64,000 bases of DNA, from the NCBI RefSeq assembly GCF_003046295.1, contig NZ_PZZN01000001.1, positions 372,001 to 436,000 of the forward strand, in the 5' to 3' direction. This DNA is from Sphingomonas aerolata (GTDB lineage: Bacteria > Pseudomonadota > Alphaproteobacteria > Sphingomonadales > Sphingomonadaceae). The position numbers and the translations under genes are program-made. Of this stretch, positions 1 through 8,941 are shown in pieces; the stretch's first letter is position 1, and every line of letters starts with the position of its first letter. Below the pieces are notes generated by a model. That model was not told the DNA's origin, ran no database searches, and saw nothing but the letters and a program-made list of their open reading frames with translations.

Positions 1-860
1 TCGTCGTCTTCTCGGTGTTCGTCGGCGTCGCGATCACCGCGGTCGGCGAAAAGGCCGCCCCCCTCGTCAAGGCGATCGAGGCGCTCGTCGCGGTGATGCT
101 GCAGATCACCAACTATGTGATGCGGTTCGCGCCGTTCGCGGTGTTTGCCGCGGTGACCGCGACGCTCGCCGAACGGGGCCCGAGCATCCTCGGCGATCTC
201 GGCTATTTCATGCTGACCTTCTATCTCGGGCTGGCACTGCTCTGGCTGATGCTGATCGGCATCGCCTTCCTGCTCATCGGCCCGCGGACGCGGCTGCTGG
301 TGCGCTATATCCGCGACCCGCTGATCCTCGCCTTCTCCGCGGCGTCGTCGGAGGCGGCCTATCCGCGTACGCTTGAGGCGCTCGACCGGTTCGGCGTGCC
401 GCCGCGGATCGCCAGCTTCGTGTTGCCGCTCGGCTATTCGTTCAATCTCGACGGGTCGATGATGTACATGACGTTCGCGTCGCTGTTCATCGCGCAGGCC
501 TACGGAATCGACATGCCGATCGGCCAGCAGATCGCCATGCTGCTGGTGCTGATGGTCACGTCGAAGGGCATCGCCGGCGTGCCGCGTGCCTCGCTCGTGG
601 TGATCGCGGGCACGCTGTCGATGTTCAAGATTCCGGAGGCCGGCATCCTGCTCATCCTCGCGGTCGATCACTTCCTCGACATGGGCCGGTCGGCGACGAA
701 CGTCATCGGCAATGCGGTCGCCGCGACCGTGGTCGCGAAATGGGAGGGCGGGCTCGACGAGCGTGAACCCGCCGACCGCGACCCGCCGCACGCACCGACC
801 GGGCATGGCCCGAAGGTGAATGTCGACAGCTATGAGAAGATCAAACCCGGCCAAGCCTGA
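1..860 (+). CDS. Dicarboxylate/amino acid:cation symporter (DAACS family), 5'-truncated
   Basis: The frame is open from base 3, so the start lies before the window and only the C-terminal roughly 285 residues are seen. The family moves C4-dicarboxylates or acidic amino acids into the cell with H+ or Na+. Family signatures are visible: YSFNLDGSMMYM in the substrate hairpin, TSKGIAGVPRASLVV, and the late motif DHFLDMGRSATNVIGN followed by a conserved KWEG. Several hydrophobic membrane segments precede them. The tail after KWEG is hydrophilic and poorly conserved. DctA and GltP types cannot be told apart here. It converges on the GST gene. Confidence 0.93.
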   Translation, partial: VVFSVFVGVAITAVGEKAAPLVKAIEALVAVMLQITNYVMRFAPFAVFAAVTATLAERGPSILGDLGYFMLTFYLGLALLWLMLIGIAFLLIGPRTRLLVRYIRDPLILAFSAASSEAAYPRTLEALDRFGVPPRIASFVLPLGYSFNLDGSMMYMTFASLFIAQAYGIDMPIGQQIAMLLVLMVTSKGIAGVPRASLVVIAGTLSMFKIPEAGILLILAVDHFLDMGRSATNVIGNAVAATVVAKWEGGLDEREPADRDPPHAPTGHGPKVNVDSYEKIKPGQA

Positions 861-918
861 GCGGCACGGGGGACGTCAGGAGGCGGTTGCCCCGCCCGCC
901 TCGTGGCGTGCGCCCGGG

Positions 919-1554
919 TCAGGCATAGGCATAGGGGCCGCCCTTCTGTAGCCCCGCCTGATAGGCCGGGCGCGCGTGGACCTTGCCGAGCCAGGCGATC
1001 GTCGCGGGGCGCGATTCGTCGAGCCCCGCACGGCTGCGCGCCGCCTCGAGCGGAAAGCTCATCATGATGTCCGCCGCGGTCATCTGGTCGCCCGCAAACC
1101 AGGGGCGCTTGGACAGTTCGGCCTCAACATAATCGAGATGGACATCGATCATCGGCTGAATGCGCTTCAGCGCGATCTTCCCCATCACCGGGATCCTCGC
1201 GAGCACCAGCTTCAGCAACAGCGGCGGCATCATCGACCCTTCGGCATAATGCAGCCAGAAACGGTAGCGCAGCGCGTCCGCGCGCTTGGCGGGGGCCCCG
1301 AGCCGACCGTCCGCCTTGTCGACGAGATATTCGACGATCGCGCCGGTTTCCGCCACGACCCGCCCACCTTCGACGTCGCGGTCCTCGATCACCGGCGACT
1401 TGCCGAGCGGATGGACCGCCTTCAGTTCCGGGGGTGCGAGCATCGTCTTCGGATCGCGCGCATAGCGCTTGATCTCATAGGACAGCCCGAGTTCCTCGAG
1501 CATCCACAGGATTCGCTGCGACCGCGAGTTTTCGAGATGGTGGACGGTGATCAT
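919..1554 (-). CDS. Glutathione S-transferase family protein
   Basis: A 211-residue protein with the two-domain GST layout. The N-terminal thioredoxin-like half (about 1-80) has the cis-proline motif SPV (53-55) and ETGAIVEYL (69-77) where the glutathione carboxylate is normally held. The all-helical half has the usual FAGDQMTAADIMMSFPL segment. The probable role is glutathione conjugation or a peroxidase/isomerase reaction in the cytoplasm; the substrate is unknown. The start ATG at 1554 overlaps the stop of the upstream methyltransferase (ATGA), so the two are probably translationally coupled. A longer open frame upstream exists but is an antisense shadow of that gene. Confidence 0.92.
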   Translation of the reverse strand: MITVHHLENSRSQRILWMLEELGLSYEIKRYARDPKTMLAPPELKAVHPLGKSPVIEDRDVEGGRVVAETGAIVEYLVDKADGRLGAPAKRADALRYRFWLHYAEGSMMPPLLLKLVLARIPVMGKIALKRIQPMIDVHLDYVEAELSKRPWFAGDQMTAADIMMSFPLEAARSRAGLDESRPATIAWLGKVHARPAYQAGLQKGGPYAYA

Positions 1555-2408
1555 GGCAGGCTCCCTTGGCTGTCGCGCGCTGCGTGCGCCGTCCATATCC
1601 AGGCAGCGGCCGGAAATTCGACCGCATCCCCGGCCAGACGATCGACACAGGCGCTGGTCAGACGCGCCAGCGCCTGTTCGCGTTCCGCGCCGTGCGTGTC
1701 GCGGATCCGCGACGCCGCGGGGCCGATCCGGCTGAGGTAGTCGACCGCGTCCGCCACCGGATCCGCGCCGCCTCCCGCGCGATAAGCGAATTCGACACGC
1801 TGTGGTGTCGTCGCGCGCCACCCGGCCTGCTTCAGCATCTCCGCGACATAGGCCGGATCAGCGAAGGCAAAGGGCCCCGGCGCGATTGTCCCGCCCGTCG
1901 CTTCCGGCGCAACATCAATGCTCGCGACGGTTTCCACCGCCCAGCGATTGGCGGAACGCTCGGCGAAGCATGAGAAGACGATTCTGGCTCCAGGTGCGGC
2001 TGCATTGGCAAGGCGCCCAAAGGCGGCCACCGGATCGGCGAAAAACATGACCCCATGCCGCGAGACATAGAGGTCGATCGGCGCATGCGTCTCGACGCTC
2101 GCCGCGACGTCGGCGCAGTGGAACGCGACATTAGTCAGATGCCCGGCCCGGTGGTTCGCCACCGCGATCAGTTTCGGAGATAGGTCGATGCCGATCACCT
2201 GCCCGTCCGGCAGAGCCTCCGCGCTGGCCAGCGACGTGGCGCCGGCGCCGCAACCGATATCGACGATAGTGCGGGTCTGCGGGCCTGCCGCCGCAAGGAT
2301 CGCGGCGTTCAGTACGGGCGCAAGCCCCTCGAAGCTGCGGTCGGTACGGCGCCATTCCGTGGCCCAGATGTCGCCGACGCGTCCGGTCCAGTCTCGATCA
2401 CTGGTCAT
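1551..2408 (-). CDS. Class I SAM-dependent methyltransferase
   Basis: A 285-residue Rossmann-fold methyltransferase. Motif I (VDIGCGAGATS, residues 49-59) binds S-adenosylmethionine. An acidic residue after the second strand (VIGIDLSP) and HCADVAA follow as in UbiE/Mtf-type enzymes. The substrate cannot be told from sequence. The gene is the first of a two-gene unit with the GST (4-base overlap). About 220 bases separate its start from the recA terminator hairpin, and this gap holds no convincing gene. Confidence 0.9.
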   Translation of the reverse strand: MTSDRDWTGRVGDIWATEWRRTDRSFEGLAPVLNAAILAAAGPQTRTIVDIGCGAGATSLASAEALPDGQVIGIDLSPKLIAVANHRAGHLTNVAFHCADVAASVETHAPIDLYVSRHGVMFFADPVAAFGRLANAAAPGARIVFSCFAERSANRWAVETVASIDVAPEATGGTIAPGPFAFADPAYVAEMLKQAGWRATTPQRVEFAYRAGGGADPVADAVDYLSRIGPAASRIRDTHGAEREQALARLTSACVDRLAGDAVEFPAAAWIWTAHAARDSQGSLP

Positions 2409-2628
2409 GATCCGCCGTATCGCATGGTCGAACTCCCGTCTGTGCGCACAAGATCAGCTCTTGTGGCGCGTTTGACGCAAGTCGTGAAGCGTATGCCCGC
2501 CAAGGCTCGCTGGATTTCCGGACGATCGCCCAACACGCGTCCCGCTGCGGCCTATCAGCTCAACCAGGCGAGACGAGACTCGCCCGACCCATCAGCCCTG
2601 GACGCTGCCTCGCCCTGTCGCAGGAAGC

Positions 2629-2658
2629 GGAGCCCTTCCCCGCGAGGAAAAGGGCTCC
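2629..2658 (-). terminator. Hairpin downstream of recA
   Basis: GGAGCCCTT (2629-2637) pairs perfectly with AAGGGCTCC (2650-2658) ten bases past the recA stop. The strand that follows has no U-run, so it may act as a Rho-assisted terminator or a 3' stabiliser rather than a classical intrinsic terminator. Confidence 0.5.
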
Positions 2659-2667
2659 GACTCTCAC

Positions 2668-3741
2668 TCAGGCGTCGTCTTCGGCGTCGGGACCGACCAT
2701 CATTTCCTCGGCGACCTTGTCGGTGCGCGCGCGGATCTGCTTTTCGAGACGATCGGCAGTCTCGGGATTGTCCTTGAGGAAGGTCTTCGAATTCTCGCGA
2801 CCCTGACCGAGCCGGACGCTGTCATAGCTGAACCACGCACCCGATTTCTCGACCAGCCCGGCCTTCACGCCGAGATCGAGAATCTCGCCAAGCTTGGAGA
2901 CGCCCTGCCCGTACATGATGTCGAATTCGACCTGCTTGAACGGCGGTGCGACCTTGTTCTTGACGACCTTCACGCGCGTCTGGTTGCCGGTGACCTCGTC
3001 GCCCGCCTTGACCGCACCGATGCGGCGAATGTCCAGACGGACCGAGGCGTAGAACTTCAGCGCGTTGCCGCCCGTCGTCGTCTCCGGGTTGCCGTACATG
3101 ACGCCGATCTTCATGCGGAGCTGGTTGATGAAGATCACCATGCAACGCGACCGGCTGATCGAACCGGTCAGCTTGCGAAGGCTCTGCGACATCAGGCGCG
3201 CCTGAAGCCCGACATGGCTGTCGCCCATCTCGCCCTCGATTTCGGCGCGCGGCACGAGTGCCGCGACCGAGTCGACCACAAGCACGTCGATCGCGTTCGA
3301 ACGCACCAGCGTGTCGACGATCTCGAGCGCCTGCTCACCAGTGTCAGGCTGCGACACGATCAGCTCGTCAATGTTGACGCCGAGCTTCTTGGCATAGACC
3401 GGGTCAAGCGCATGCTCGGCGTCGACGAACGCAGCAGTGCCGCCATTCTTCTGCGCTTCGGCGATGACGTGGAGCGCGAGCGTGGTCTTGCCCGAGCTTT
3501 CCGGACCGTAGATCTCGATCACGCGGCCGCGCGGCAAGCCGCCGACGCCGAGCGCGATGTCGAGCCCGAGCGAGCCGGTCGAGATCACCTCGACCTGCAT
3601 CGTCTCCTTCGAGCCCAGACGCATCGCCGAGCCCTTGCCGAACGCGCGGTCGATCTGCGCGAGTGCGGCATCGAGCGCCTTCTGCCGGTCGTTGGTTGCT
3701 GTTGCCATGCCGGTGTCGATCACTTTCAGATTAGCGGCCAT
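2668..3741 (-). CDS. recA: Recombinase RecA
   Basis: RecA forms filaments on single-stranded DNA, drives strand exchange and triggers LexA self-cleavage. The protein is 357 residues (E. coli 353). Walker A is GPESSGKT at 79-86; the canonical [21 protein letters not shown] and [19 protein letters not shown] stretches follow. The start at 3741 (MAANLKV) is chosen because GGGAG sits just upstream and it matches the family's length. An in-frame start 57 bases further upstream would overlap the promoter, and an internal MATATND start is also possible. It is regulated by the LexA box at 3819-3833. Confidence 0.98.
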   Translation of the reverse strand: MAANLKVIDTGMATATNDRQKALDAALAQIDRAFGKGSAMRLGSKETMQVEVISTGSLGLDIALGVGGLPRGRVIEIYGPESSGKTTLALHVIAEAQKNGGTAAFVDAEHALDPVYAKKLGVNIDELIVSQPDTGEQALEIVDTLVRSNAIDVLVVDSVAALVPRAEIEGEMGDSHVGLQARLMSQSLRKLTGSISRSRCMVIFINQLRMKIGVMYGNPETTTGGNALKFYASVRLDIRRIGAVKAGDEVTGNQTRVKVVKNKVAPPFKQVEFDIMYGQGVSKLGEILDLGVKAGLVEKSGAWFSYDSVRLGQGRENSKTFLKDNPETADRLEKQIRARTDKVAEEMMVGPDAEDDA

Positions 3742-3795
3742 CGATAAGCTCCCATCGCTAAAGCAAGCGCGCGTGCCATTCAACGCGTCAAACGC

Positions 3796-3824
3796 CATGT
3801 ATTGCTTTTGTTCTCACGGAACAA
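3796..3824 (-). promoter_or_regulatory. Probable recA promoter
   Basis: On the minus strand TTGTTC (3819-3824) and TACATG (3796-3801) are separated by 17 bases, a reasonable sigma-70 pair. The -35 hexamer lies inside the LexA box, so LexA binding would block polymerase. It lies about 55 bases from the chosen recA start. Confidence 0.55.
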
Positions 3825-3833
3825 GTGCGGAAC
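3819..3833 (-). promoter_or_regulatory. LexA operator (SOS box) of recA
   Basis: Read on the gene strand the site is GTTCCGCACTTGTTC, an exact match to the alphaproteobacterial LexA box GTTC-N7-GTTC. It lies 78 bases upstream of the recA start and overlaps the putative -35. Confidence 0.9.
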
Positions 3834-3846
3834 ATCGGGGAATGTG

Positions 3847-3877
3847 AAAAAGGGCGGCCGCCTTTCGGTGACCGCCC
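3847..3877 (-). terminator. Intrinsic terminator downstream of ispE
   Basis: On the minus strand GGGCGG (from 3877-3872) pairs with CCGCCC (3857-3852) with further pairing inside, followed by five U residues (A-run 3847-3851 on plus). It ends minus-strand transcripts from the ispE unit before the recA promoter. The roughly 180 bases between it and the ispE stop hold no recognised gene. Confidence 0.8.
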
Positions 3878-4054
3878 TCCCATCATGGGTCCGCTTCGGC
3901 GTCTTGGGAGAAACCTTGGGCCGGTCGGCAAACCGTGGCGCCGATCCGGTAGTGGACATCCCGATTTGACGCCTCCGACCGGTGCGATGCAATCGATTTT
4001 ACAGCGTCCGGAGTCCCAAAGCCGAACAGTTTCAACGCGGCAATTGACCTGCGT

Positions 4055-4912
4055 TTAGCGCAGCGCGCACGCCAGCGTCCACCAGCCCTGCGCAGCGGCA
4101 TCCGTCGCCGCGGAATAGCGGGCCGCGATGCTGTCGAACAGCGCAAAGCAGGTCGCCCCCGACCCCGACATGCGCGCGAGCAGCACGCCCGGCGCCGCAT
4201 CCAGCAGCGCGCGGACGCGGGCAATCTCCGGCGCGATCGCGCAGGCCGGCGCCTCGAGGTCGTTGCGCCCGGCGATCGCGCGTTCGAGCAGCGGCCCCTC
4301 GCCGAGCGGCCCGCGGTCGATCCCGTCCCACGCGCCGAATACCGCCGCGGTCGACACCGCCACCCCCGGATTGACGCACAGCAACGGCGTTCCCGCCAGC
4401 CCGTCGAGCTCGACGAGCGTGTCGCCGCGCCCGGTCCCGAACGTCGTCCGGTTGACGAGGCAGGCAGGCACGTCCGCACCCAGTCGGGCGGCAATGTCGT
4501 GAAGAGCCGGATCCTGCACCGCGACGCCGTGCAACCGCGCCAGCGCGCGCAGCGTCGCCGCGGCATCGGCGGACCCGCCACCGATCCCGGATGCGATCGG
4601 CAGCCGCTTGTCGAGCGTGATCGCGTGGTGCGCGGCGATCCCGAACGTCGCGACGAACGCGTCCGCTGCGGCCGTCACGAGGTTGCCGTCCCATGGCGCG
4701 GCGTCGGTGCCCCCCGCCGCCGGACGCAATGCCGCGGCGAACGGTCCGATGATGGCGAAGCTGTCCGCGTCCGCCGTGCGCACCGTGACGGCGTCGCCAT
4801 GCTCGGCAAAAGCGAACAGCGTCTCGAGTTCATGATAGCCGTCCGCGCGGCGGTGACGCACATGCAGCGCGAGATTGATCTTGGCAGGTGCGGTTTCGGT
4901 CGTCGTCGGCAT
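4055..4912 (-). CDS. ispE: 4-diphosphocytidyl-2-C-methyl-D-erythritol kinase
   Basis: IspE phosphorylates CDP-ME in the non-mevalonate isoprenoid pathway. The 285-residue protein is a GHMP kinase: APAKINLALHV near the N-terminus, the ATP-binding glycine-rich motif PIASGIGGGSADAAA (about 105-119) and the C-terminal motif ARMSGSGATCFALF. The start MPTTTETAPAKIN at 4912 gives the usual family length; an upstream extension of the frame would run into the TPR gene. It lies 20 bases downstream of the TPR gene stop and is probably co-transcribed with it. Confidence 0.96.
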   Translation of the reverse strand: MPTTTETAPAKINLALHVRHRRADGYHELETLFAFAEHGDAVTVRTADADSFAIIGPFAAALRPAAGGTDAAPWDGNLVTAAADAFVATFGIAAHHAITLDKRLPIASGIGGGSADAAATLRALARLHGVAVQDPALHDIAARLGADVPACLVNRTTFGTGRGDTLVELDGLAGTPLLCVNPGVAVSTAAVFGAWDGIDRGPLGEGPLLERAIAGRNDLEAPACAIAPEIARVRALLDAAPGVLLARMSGSGATCFALFDSIAARYSAATDAAAQGWWTLACALR

Positions 4913-4932
4913 CGGGGTCTCGGGATCAGGGG

Positions 4933-6390
4933 TCAGCGGCGCGCAGCGATCGGCAAGCCGGTGTCGATCTTCGCGGCGATGCGCGCGCGCTCCTCGGCAT
5001 CGCCGGTGACGATCGCGGCCTGCCACGCATAGCGCGCCTCGTAGCGTCGGCCCATGCTCCAATAGGCATCACCCAGATGATCGCCGATTTCGGCATTGGT
5101 CGGCTCCGCCTGCGCGGCACGCTCGAGCAACGGCAGCGCGCGTCGCGTATCGCCGGCGCGGTGATAGGCCCAGCCGAGCGAGTCGGTGACGGACGGGTTG
5201 GCGGGATCGAGCCGGCTCGCCCGTTCGAGCAGGCGAATCGAGCCCGCGATGTCGTCGCCATGCTCGACCTGTGCGAATCCCAGATAATTGAGCGCGAGCG
5301 GTTGCGTCGGGGCGAGGGCAACCGCCTTGCGGAGCGCGACGCGGGCCTCGGGCCAGCGGCCCGCCTGATCGAGCGCCCCGCCATATTGCAGCCACGCCCC
5401 CCAGCTTCCGCGCGCGGCCGCCGGCGCGCTGCGGTCCGCCGCCAGAACCCGGCCATACCACTGCGCCGCCGCCGCCGCATCGCCGGTCGTCAGCAACAGG
5501 TCAGCGTAACGCTGCCAGTCACCGGCGACCGCCTCCTGCCGCTCGGCGCGTGTCCTCGCGATGGCCAGCGCCGCCTCGTCACGGCCGGCAACCGACAGGA
5601 TTTCGAGACGCTTGGCGATCGCCGTCTCTGCGGACGGCGACGTGCCATCGACCCTGTCGAGGACCGCCATTGCGCGGTCGACCCGGTCGCTATGCGCAAG
5701 CGCGTCGGCAAGGACGATTCGCGCGGGGGCATAATCGGGATCGGCCTCCACCGCCGCCTGAGCGAGCGCGATTGCCAGCGGCGACGGCGCCCCTGCGACA
5801 AGGTCCCCCGCCAAACCCGCGAGTGTCTGTGCAACGGCAAGGCCGAGTGGCTGGCGCGCGGGGGCGGCAGCGATGCGCTTACGCGTCTCGGCAGCGAAGC
5901 GGCGCGCGACCGGATCCTCGCCCGCGGTTGCCAGCGCCGCGCCCGGGTCACGATGCTCGGCACGCGCCACCCACGCGTTCAGCGATGGTGCGAGCACCAC
6001 CAGCGGGCCCTTGCCGAGCGTGGCGATCGCCGTCCGGGTCGCCCTGGTGTCGCCCTTGCGCGCGGCGGCGGCGAGCGGGAACAGTGCAGCGTCCGCGGGC
6101 GCGACCCCGGCTTTCGCCAGCACCCCCGCTGCGCGCGCGACGAGCGGCATGTCGCCCGCCTCGATTCCCTCCCGGTAGGCGCGGATCGCAACGACCGGAT
6201 CGTCGGGTGCCGCCGCCAGTGCCCGAGCATACTGGTCCGCGGCAATCATCACCCTCCCGTCCGCATCCGCGGCGCGCGCCTTGAGATAGGCAGAGAGACC
6301 ACCGGTGTCGGCCAGCGCCGCCGTCGGGGCGGTCAGCAGGCCGATCGCCAGCAGCACAGACTTACATGTTGGGATAGTTGGGGCCTCCAC
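4933..6390 (-). CDS. Tetratricopeptide repeat protein, exported
   Basis: A 485-residue protein with a short hydrophobic N-terminal signal segment (SVLLAIGLLTAPTAALA), so it is probably periplasmic or membrane-associated. The rest is alanine-rich helix. Clear TPR units sit in the C-terminal third (for example PLALNYLGFAQVEHGD, NPSVTDSLGWAYHRAGD, EIGDHLGDAYWSMG), which suggests a protein-protein scaffold. The start overlaps the last 29 bases of the ETF-QO gene, and a later GTG inside the signal region is an alternative. The specific role is unknown. Confidence 0.85.
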   Translation of the reverse strand: MEAPTIPTCKSVLLAIGLLTAPTAALADTGGLSAYLKARAADADGRVMIAADQYARALAAAPDDPVVAIRAYREGIEAGDMPLVARAAGVLAKAGVAPADAALFPLAAAARKGDTRATRTAIATLGKGPLVVLAPSLNAWVARAEHRDPGAALATAGEDPVARRFAAETRKRIAAAPARQPLGLAVAQTLAGLAGDLVAGAPSPLAIALAQAAVEADPDYAPARIVLADALAHSDRVDRAMAVLDRVDGTSPSAETAIAKRLEILSVAGRDEAALAIARTRAERQEAVAGDWQRYADLLLTTGDAAAAAQWYGRVLAADRSAPAAARGSWGAWLQYGGALDQAGRWPEARVALRKAVALAPTQPLALNYLGFAQVEHGDDIAGSIRLLERASRLDPANPSVTDSLGWAYHRAGDTRRALPLLERAAQAEPTNAEIGDHLGDAYWSMGRRYEARYAWQAAIVTGDAEERARIAAKIDTGLPIAARR

Positions 6391-8026
6391 CGCCCTCGGG
6401 CACGACCCAGTTGATGTTCTGTGTCGGGTCCTTGATGTCGCAGGTCTTGCAGTGGACGCAGTTCTGCGCGTTGATCACGAACTTCGGATCGCCCGTCTCT
6501 TCGCCCACCACCTCGTAAACGCCGGCCGGGCAATAGCGTTGCGCGGGCTCGTCGTACATCGGCAGGTTGTAGGCGATCGGCACCGCCGGGTCCTTCAGCG
6601 TCAGGTGGACCGGCTGGTCCTCCTCGTGATTGGTGTTCGAGATGAACACCGACGACAGCCGGTCGAACGTCAGCACGCCGTCCGCCTTGGGATAGACGAT
6701 CGGCTTGACCAGATCCTTGCGCCACAGGCTTTCGTGATCGGGATGATGGTGCAGCGTGAACGGCACCTTCAGACCCCAATGCTCGAGCCACATCGTCACA
6801 CCGGCAAGGCCGGACCCGAGCATGTCGCCGAACTTCTTGACCAGCGGCACGACGTTGCGGACGACCGACAGCTCCTTCTTCACCCAGCTGCGCTCGAACG
6901 CCTCCGGATAGGCGGCGAGTTCGTCATGCCCGCGCTGCGACACGATCGCCTCGACCGCGGCCTCGGCCGCCATCATGCCCGACTTCATCGCGGTGTGGGT
7001 TCCCTTGATCCGCGGCACGTTGAGGAAGCCGGCGCTGTCGCCGATCAGTGCGGCACCCGGCATCACCAGCTTCGGAATCGACTGCAGCCCGCCGTCGCTG
7101 ATCGCGCGCGCGCCATAGCTGACACGCTTGGCGCCCTTCAGCAGCGCCGCGATCTCGGGATGCGTCTTCCAGCGCTGCATCTCGTGGAACGGCGAAAGAT
7201 GCGGATTGGTGTAGTTCAGCCACGTGACGAAGCCGATCGAGACCTGGCCATTGGCCTGGTGATAGATCCAGCCGCCGCCGTTCGACCCGTCGGTTTCGCT
7301 GAGCGGCCAGCCCTGCGTATGGATGACGCGGCCGGGCGAATGGAGCGCGGGATCGATGTCCCACAACTCCTTGATGCCGAGACCATAGACCTGCGGATCG
7401 CTGTCCTTGGCGAGATCGAACTTCGCGATCAGCTGCTTGGTCAGGTGACCGCGGCAGCCTTCGGATAAGAAGGTGTATTTGGCGTGGAGTTCGAGCCCCG
7501 GGGTATAATCGCCCTTGTGCGTGCCGTCGCGCGCGACGCCCATGTCGCCGGTCGCGACGCCCTTCACCGACCCGTCGTCGTTGAACAGGATCTCGGCGGC
7601 CGCGAAGCCGGGGAAGATCTCGACGCCGAGCTCCTCCGCCTTGCCCGCCATCCAGCGGCACAGATTGCCGAGGCTGCCGGTATAGGTGCCCTTGTTGTGC
7701 ATGAACGACGGCGTGACAAAGTGCGGCATCTCGCTCTTCTTCGTCTTGCTGAGGATCCAGTGATGATTCTCCGTCACCGGCACCTCGGCCAGCGGACAGC
7801 CATTCTCGCGCCAGTCGGGCAGCAGCTCGTCGAGGCTCTTGGGATCGATGACCGCGCCCGACAGGATGTGCGCGCCGACCTCGGATCCCTTTTCGAGCAC
7901 GCAGACCGAGATGTCCGCGTCCTTCTCGGCCGCCAGCTGTTTCAGCCGGATCGCTGCCGATAGCCCCGCGGGACCTGCGCCGACGATCACTACGTCGTAG
8001 GGCATCGATTCACGTGTCGTCATCAT
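6362..8026 (-). CDS. Electron transfer flavoprotein-ubiquinone oxidoreductase
   Basis: ETF-QO passes electrons from reduced ETF (beta-oxidation, amino-acid and glutaryl-CoA dehydrogenases) to ubiquinone in the inner membrane. The 554-residue protein begins with an FAD-binding GAGPAG (16-21) and ends with a 4Fe-4S region, CPAGVYEV then NCVHCKTCDIKDP. The start at 8026 is preceded by GGGAG six bases upstream; a second ATG follows at once. It leads the unit that continues with the TPR gene and ispE. The glutaryl-CoA dehydrogenase at 33822 is a plausible upstream electron donor via ETF. Confidence 0.96.
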   Translation of the reverse strand: MMTTRESMPYDVVIVGAGPAGLSAAIRLKQLAAEKDADISVCVLEKGSEVGAHILSGAVIDPKSLDELLPDWRENGCPLAEVPVTENHHWILSKTKKSEMPHFVTPSFMHNKGTYTGSLGNLCRWMAGKAEELGVEIFPGFAAAEILFNDDGSVKGVATGDMGVARDGTHKGDYTPGLELHAKYTFLSEGCRGHLTKQLIAKFDLAKDSDPQVYGLGIKELWDIDPALHSPGRVIHTQGWPLSETDGSNGGGWIYHQANGQVSIGFVTWLNYTNPHLSPFHEMQRWKTHPEIAALLKGAKRVSYGARAISDGGLQSIPKLVMPGAALIGDSAGFLNVPRIKGTHTAMKSGMMAAEAAVEAIVSQRGHDELAAYPEAFERSWVKKELSVVRNVVPLVKKFGDMLGSGLAGVTMWLEHWGLKVPFTLHHHPDHESLWRKDLVKPIVYPKADGVLTFDRLSSVFISNTNHEEDQPVHLTLKDPAVPIAYNLPMYDEPAQRYCPAGVYEVVGEETGDPKFVINAQNCVHCKTCDIKDPTQNINWVVPEGGGGPNYPNM

Positions 8027-8173
8027 CGTCTCCCGGGGGATGGTCCCTGTCTGCCCGGCTTCCCGCCCCTCCCGTTCGTTCGGGCTCGGGCCGGCACCGT
8101 CTTGTCCGTGTCGCGTCTATTTAGGCGATTGCGCGAGTTGACCGCCACGTCAACCACGCAGCATAGGAGACAT

Positions 8174-8941
8174 ATGGGGGCGGATCAGACCATCGACTGG
8201 CGCAACGCCGCGGTCAGCGTGCTCGACTGGTGGCACGATGCCGGTGTCGACATGCTCGTCGACGACGCCCCGCGCGACTGGTTCGCGGCACCCGAACCGC
8301 TGGTTATCGCGCCGCCGGCGCCCGCCGGCGTGCCCGTCGCACCGCCGGTGGCGGTCGCCACGATGCCGCTCTCGCTGACCGAATTCCTGGCCTGGCGGAC
8401 CGGCGCGGATGTGCCCGAGGCGGGATGGAACGGCATTTCGCTGGCGGCCGAGGGGCCCGCTGACGCTACGGTCATGGTGCTTGCCGACTGCCCCGATCGC
8501 GACGACGGCACGGACAATGGCGGCGCCGGACAGCTGCTGAGTGGCGCATCGGGTCGCCTGCTCGACCGCATGCTCGCCGCGATCGGGCTGACCCGGTCGG
8601 AGGTCCATGTCGCCGCGGTCTGCGCCAAGCGCCCGACCGCGGGTCGCATCCAGCGCGAGGTCGAGGACCGGCTGGCGGAGATCGCCAAGCATCACATCGA
8701 ACTTGTTGCGCCCAAGCGGTTGCTTCTGCTCGGCAATGCGGCGAGCCGTGCCATCCTCGGGATGGAATTGCAGGCGGCGCGGGGACGTTTACATGGAATT
8801 AGCCATAAGGTCGGAGAAGCAGGCGTGGTCGCCAGCTTTCACCCGCGCTTTCTGATCGAGAAGCCGGCGGCCAAGGCAGAAGCCTGGAAGGATTTGCAGA
8901 TGTTGATGGGGGGCCAGATGTCTCAGGAGACGCGGGCATGA
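8174..8941 (+). CDS. Uracil-DNA glycosylase superfamily protein, lacking iron-sulfur cysteines
   Basis: A 255-residue protein of the family 4 UDG-like fold, from the order of motifs: GQLLSGASGRLLDRMLAAIGL, VAAVCAKRPTAGR, PKRLLLLGNAASRAILG and the C-terminal SFHPRFLIEKP. The usual GEAPG motif is degenerate (LADCPDRDDG). Only one of the four cluster cysteines (VCAKRP) is left; the N-terminal CxxC pair and the later Cys are absent. It may therefore be a non-repair or altered-specificity member. The start at 8174 follows AGGAGA; the longer frame has no ribosome site. Its stop overlaps the next gene's start (ATGA). Confidence 0.8.
   Translation: MGADQTIDWRNAAVSVLDWWHDAGVDMLVDDAPRDWFAAPEPLVIAPPAPAGVPVAPPVAVATMPLSLTEFLAWRTGADVPEAGWNGISLAAEGPADATVMVLADCPDRDDGTDNGGAGQLLSGASGRLLDRMLAAIGLTRSEVHVAAVCAKRPTAGRIQREVEDRLAEIAKHHIELVAPKRLLLLGNAASRAILGMELQAARGRLHGISHKVGEAGVVASFHPRFLIEKPAAKAEAWKDLQMLMGGQMSQETRA

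Noticed and set aside
3780..3992. Minus-strand 70-codon open frame between ispE and recA
   Set aside because: It runs through the ispE terminator hairpin and the recA promoter and LexA box, so it is not a plausible gene.
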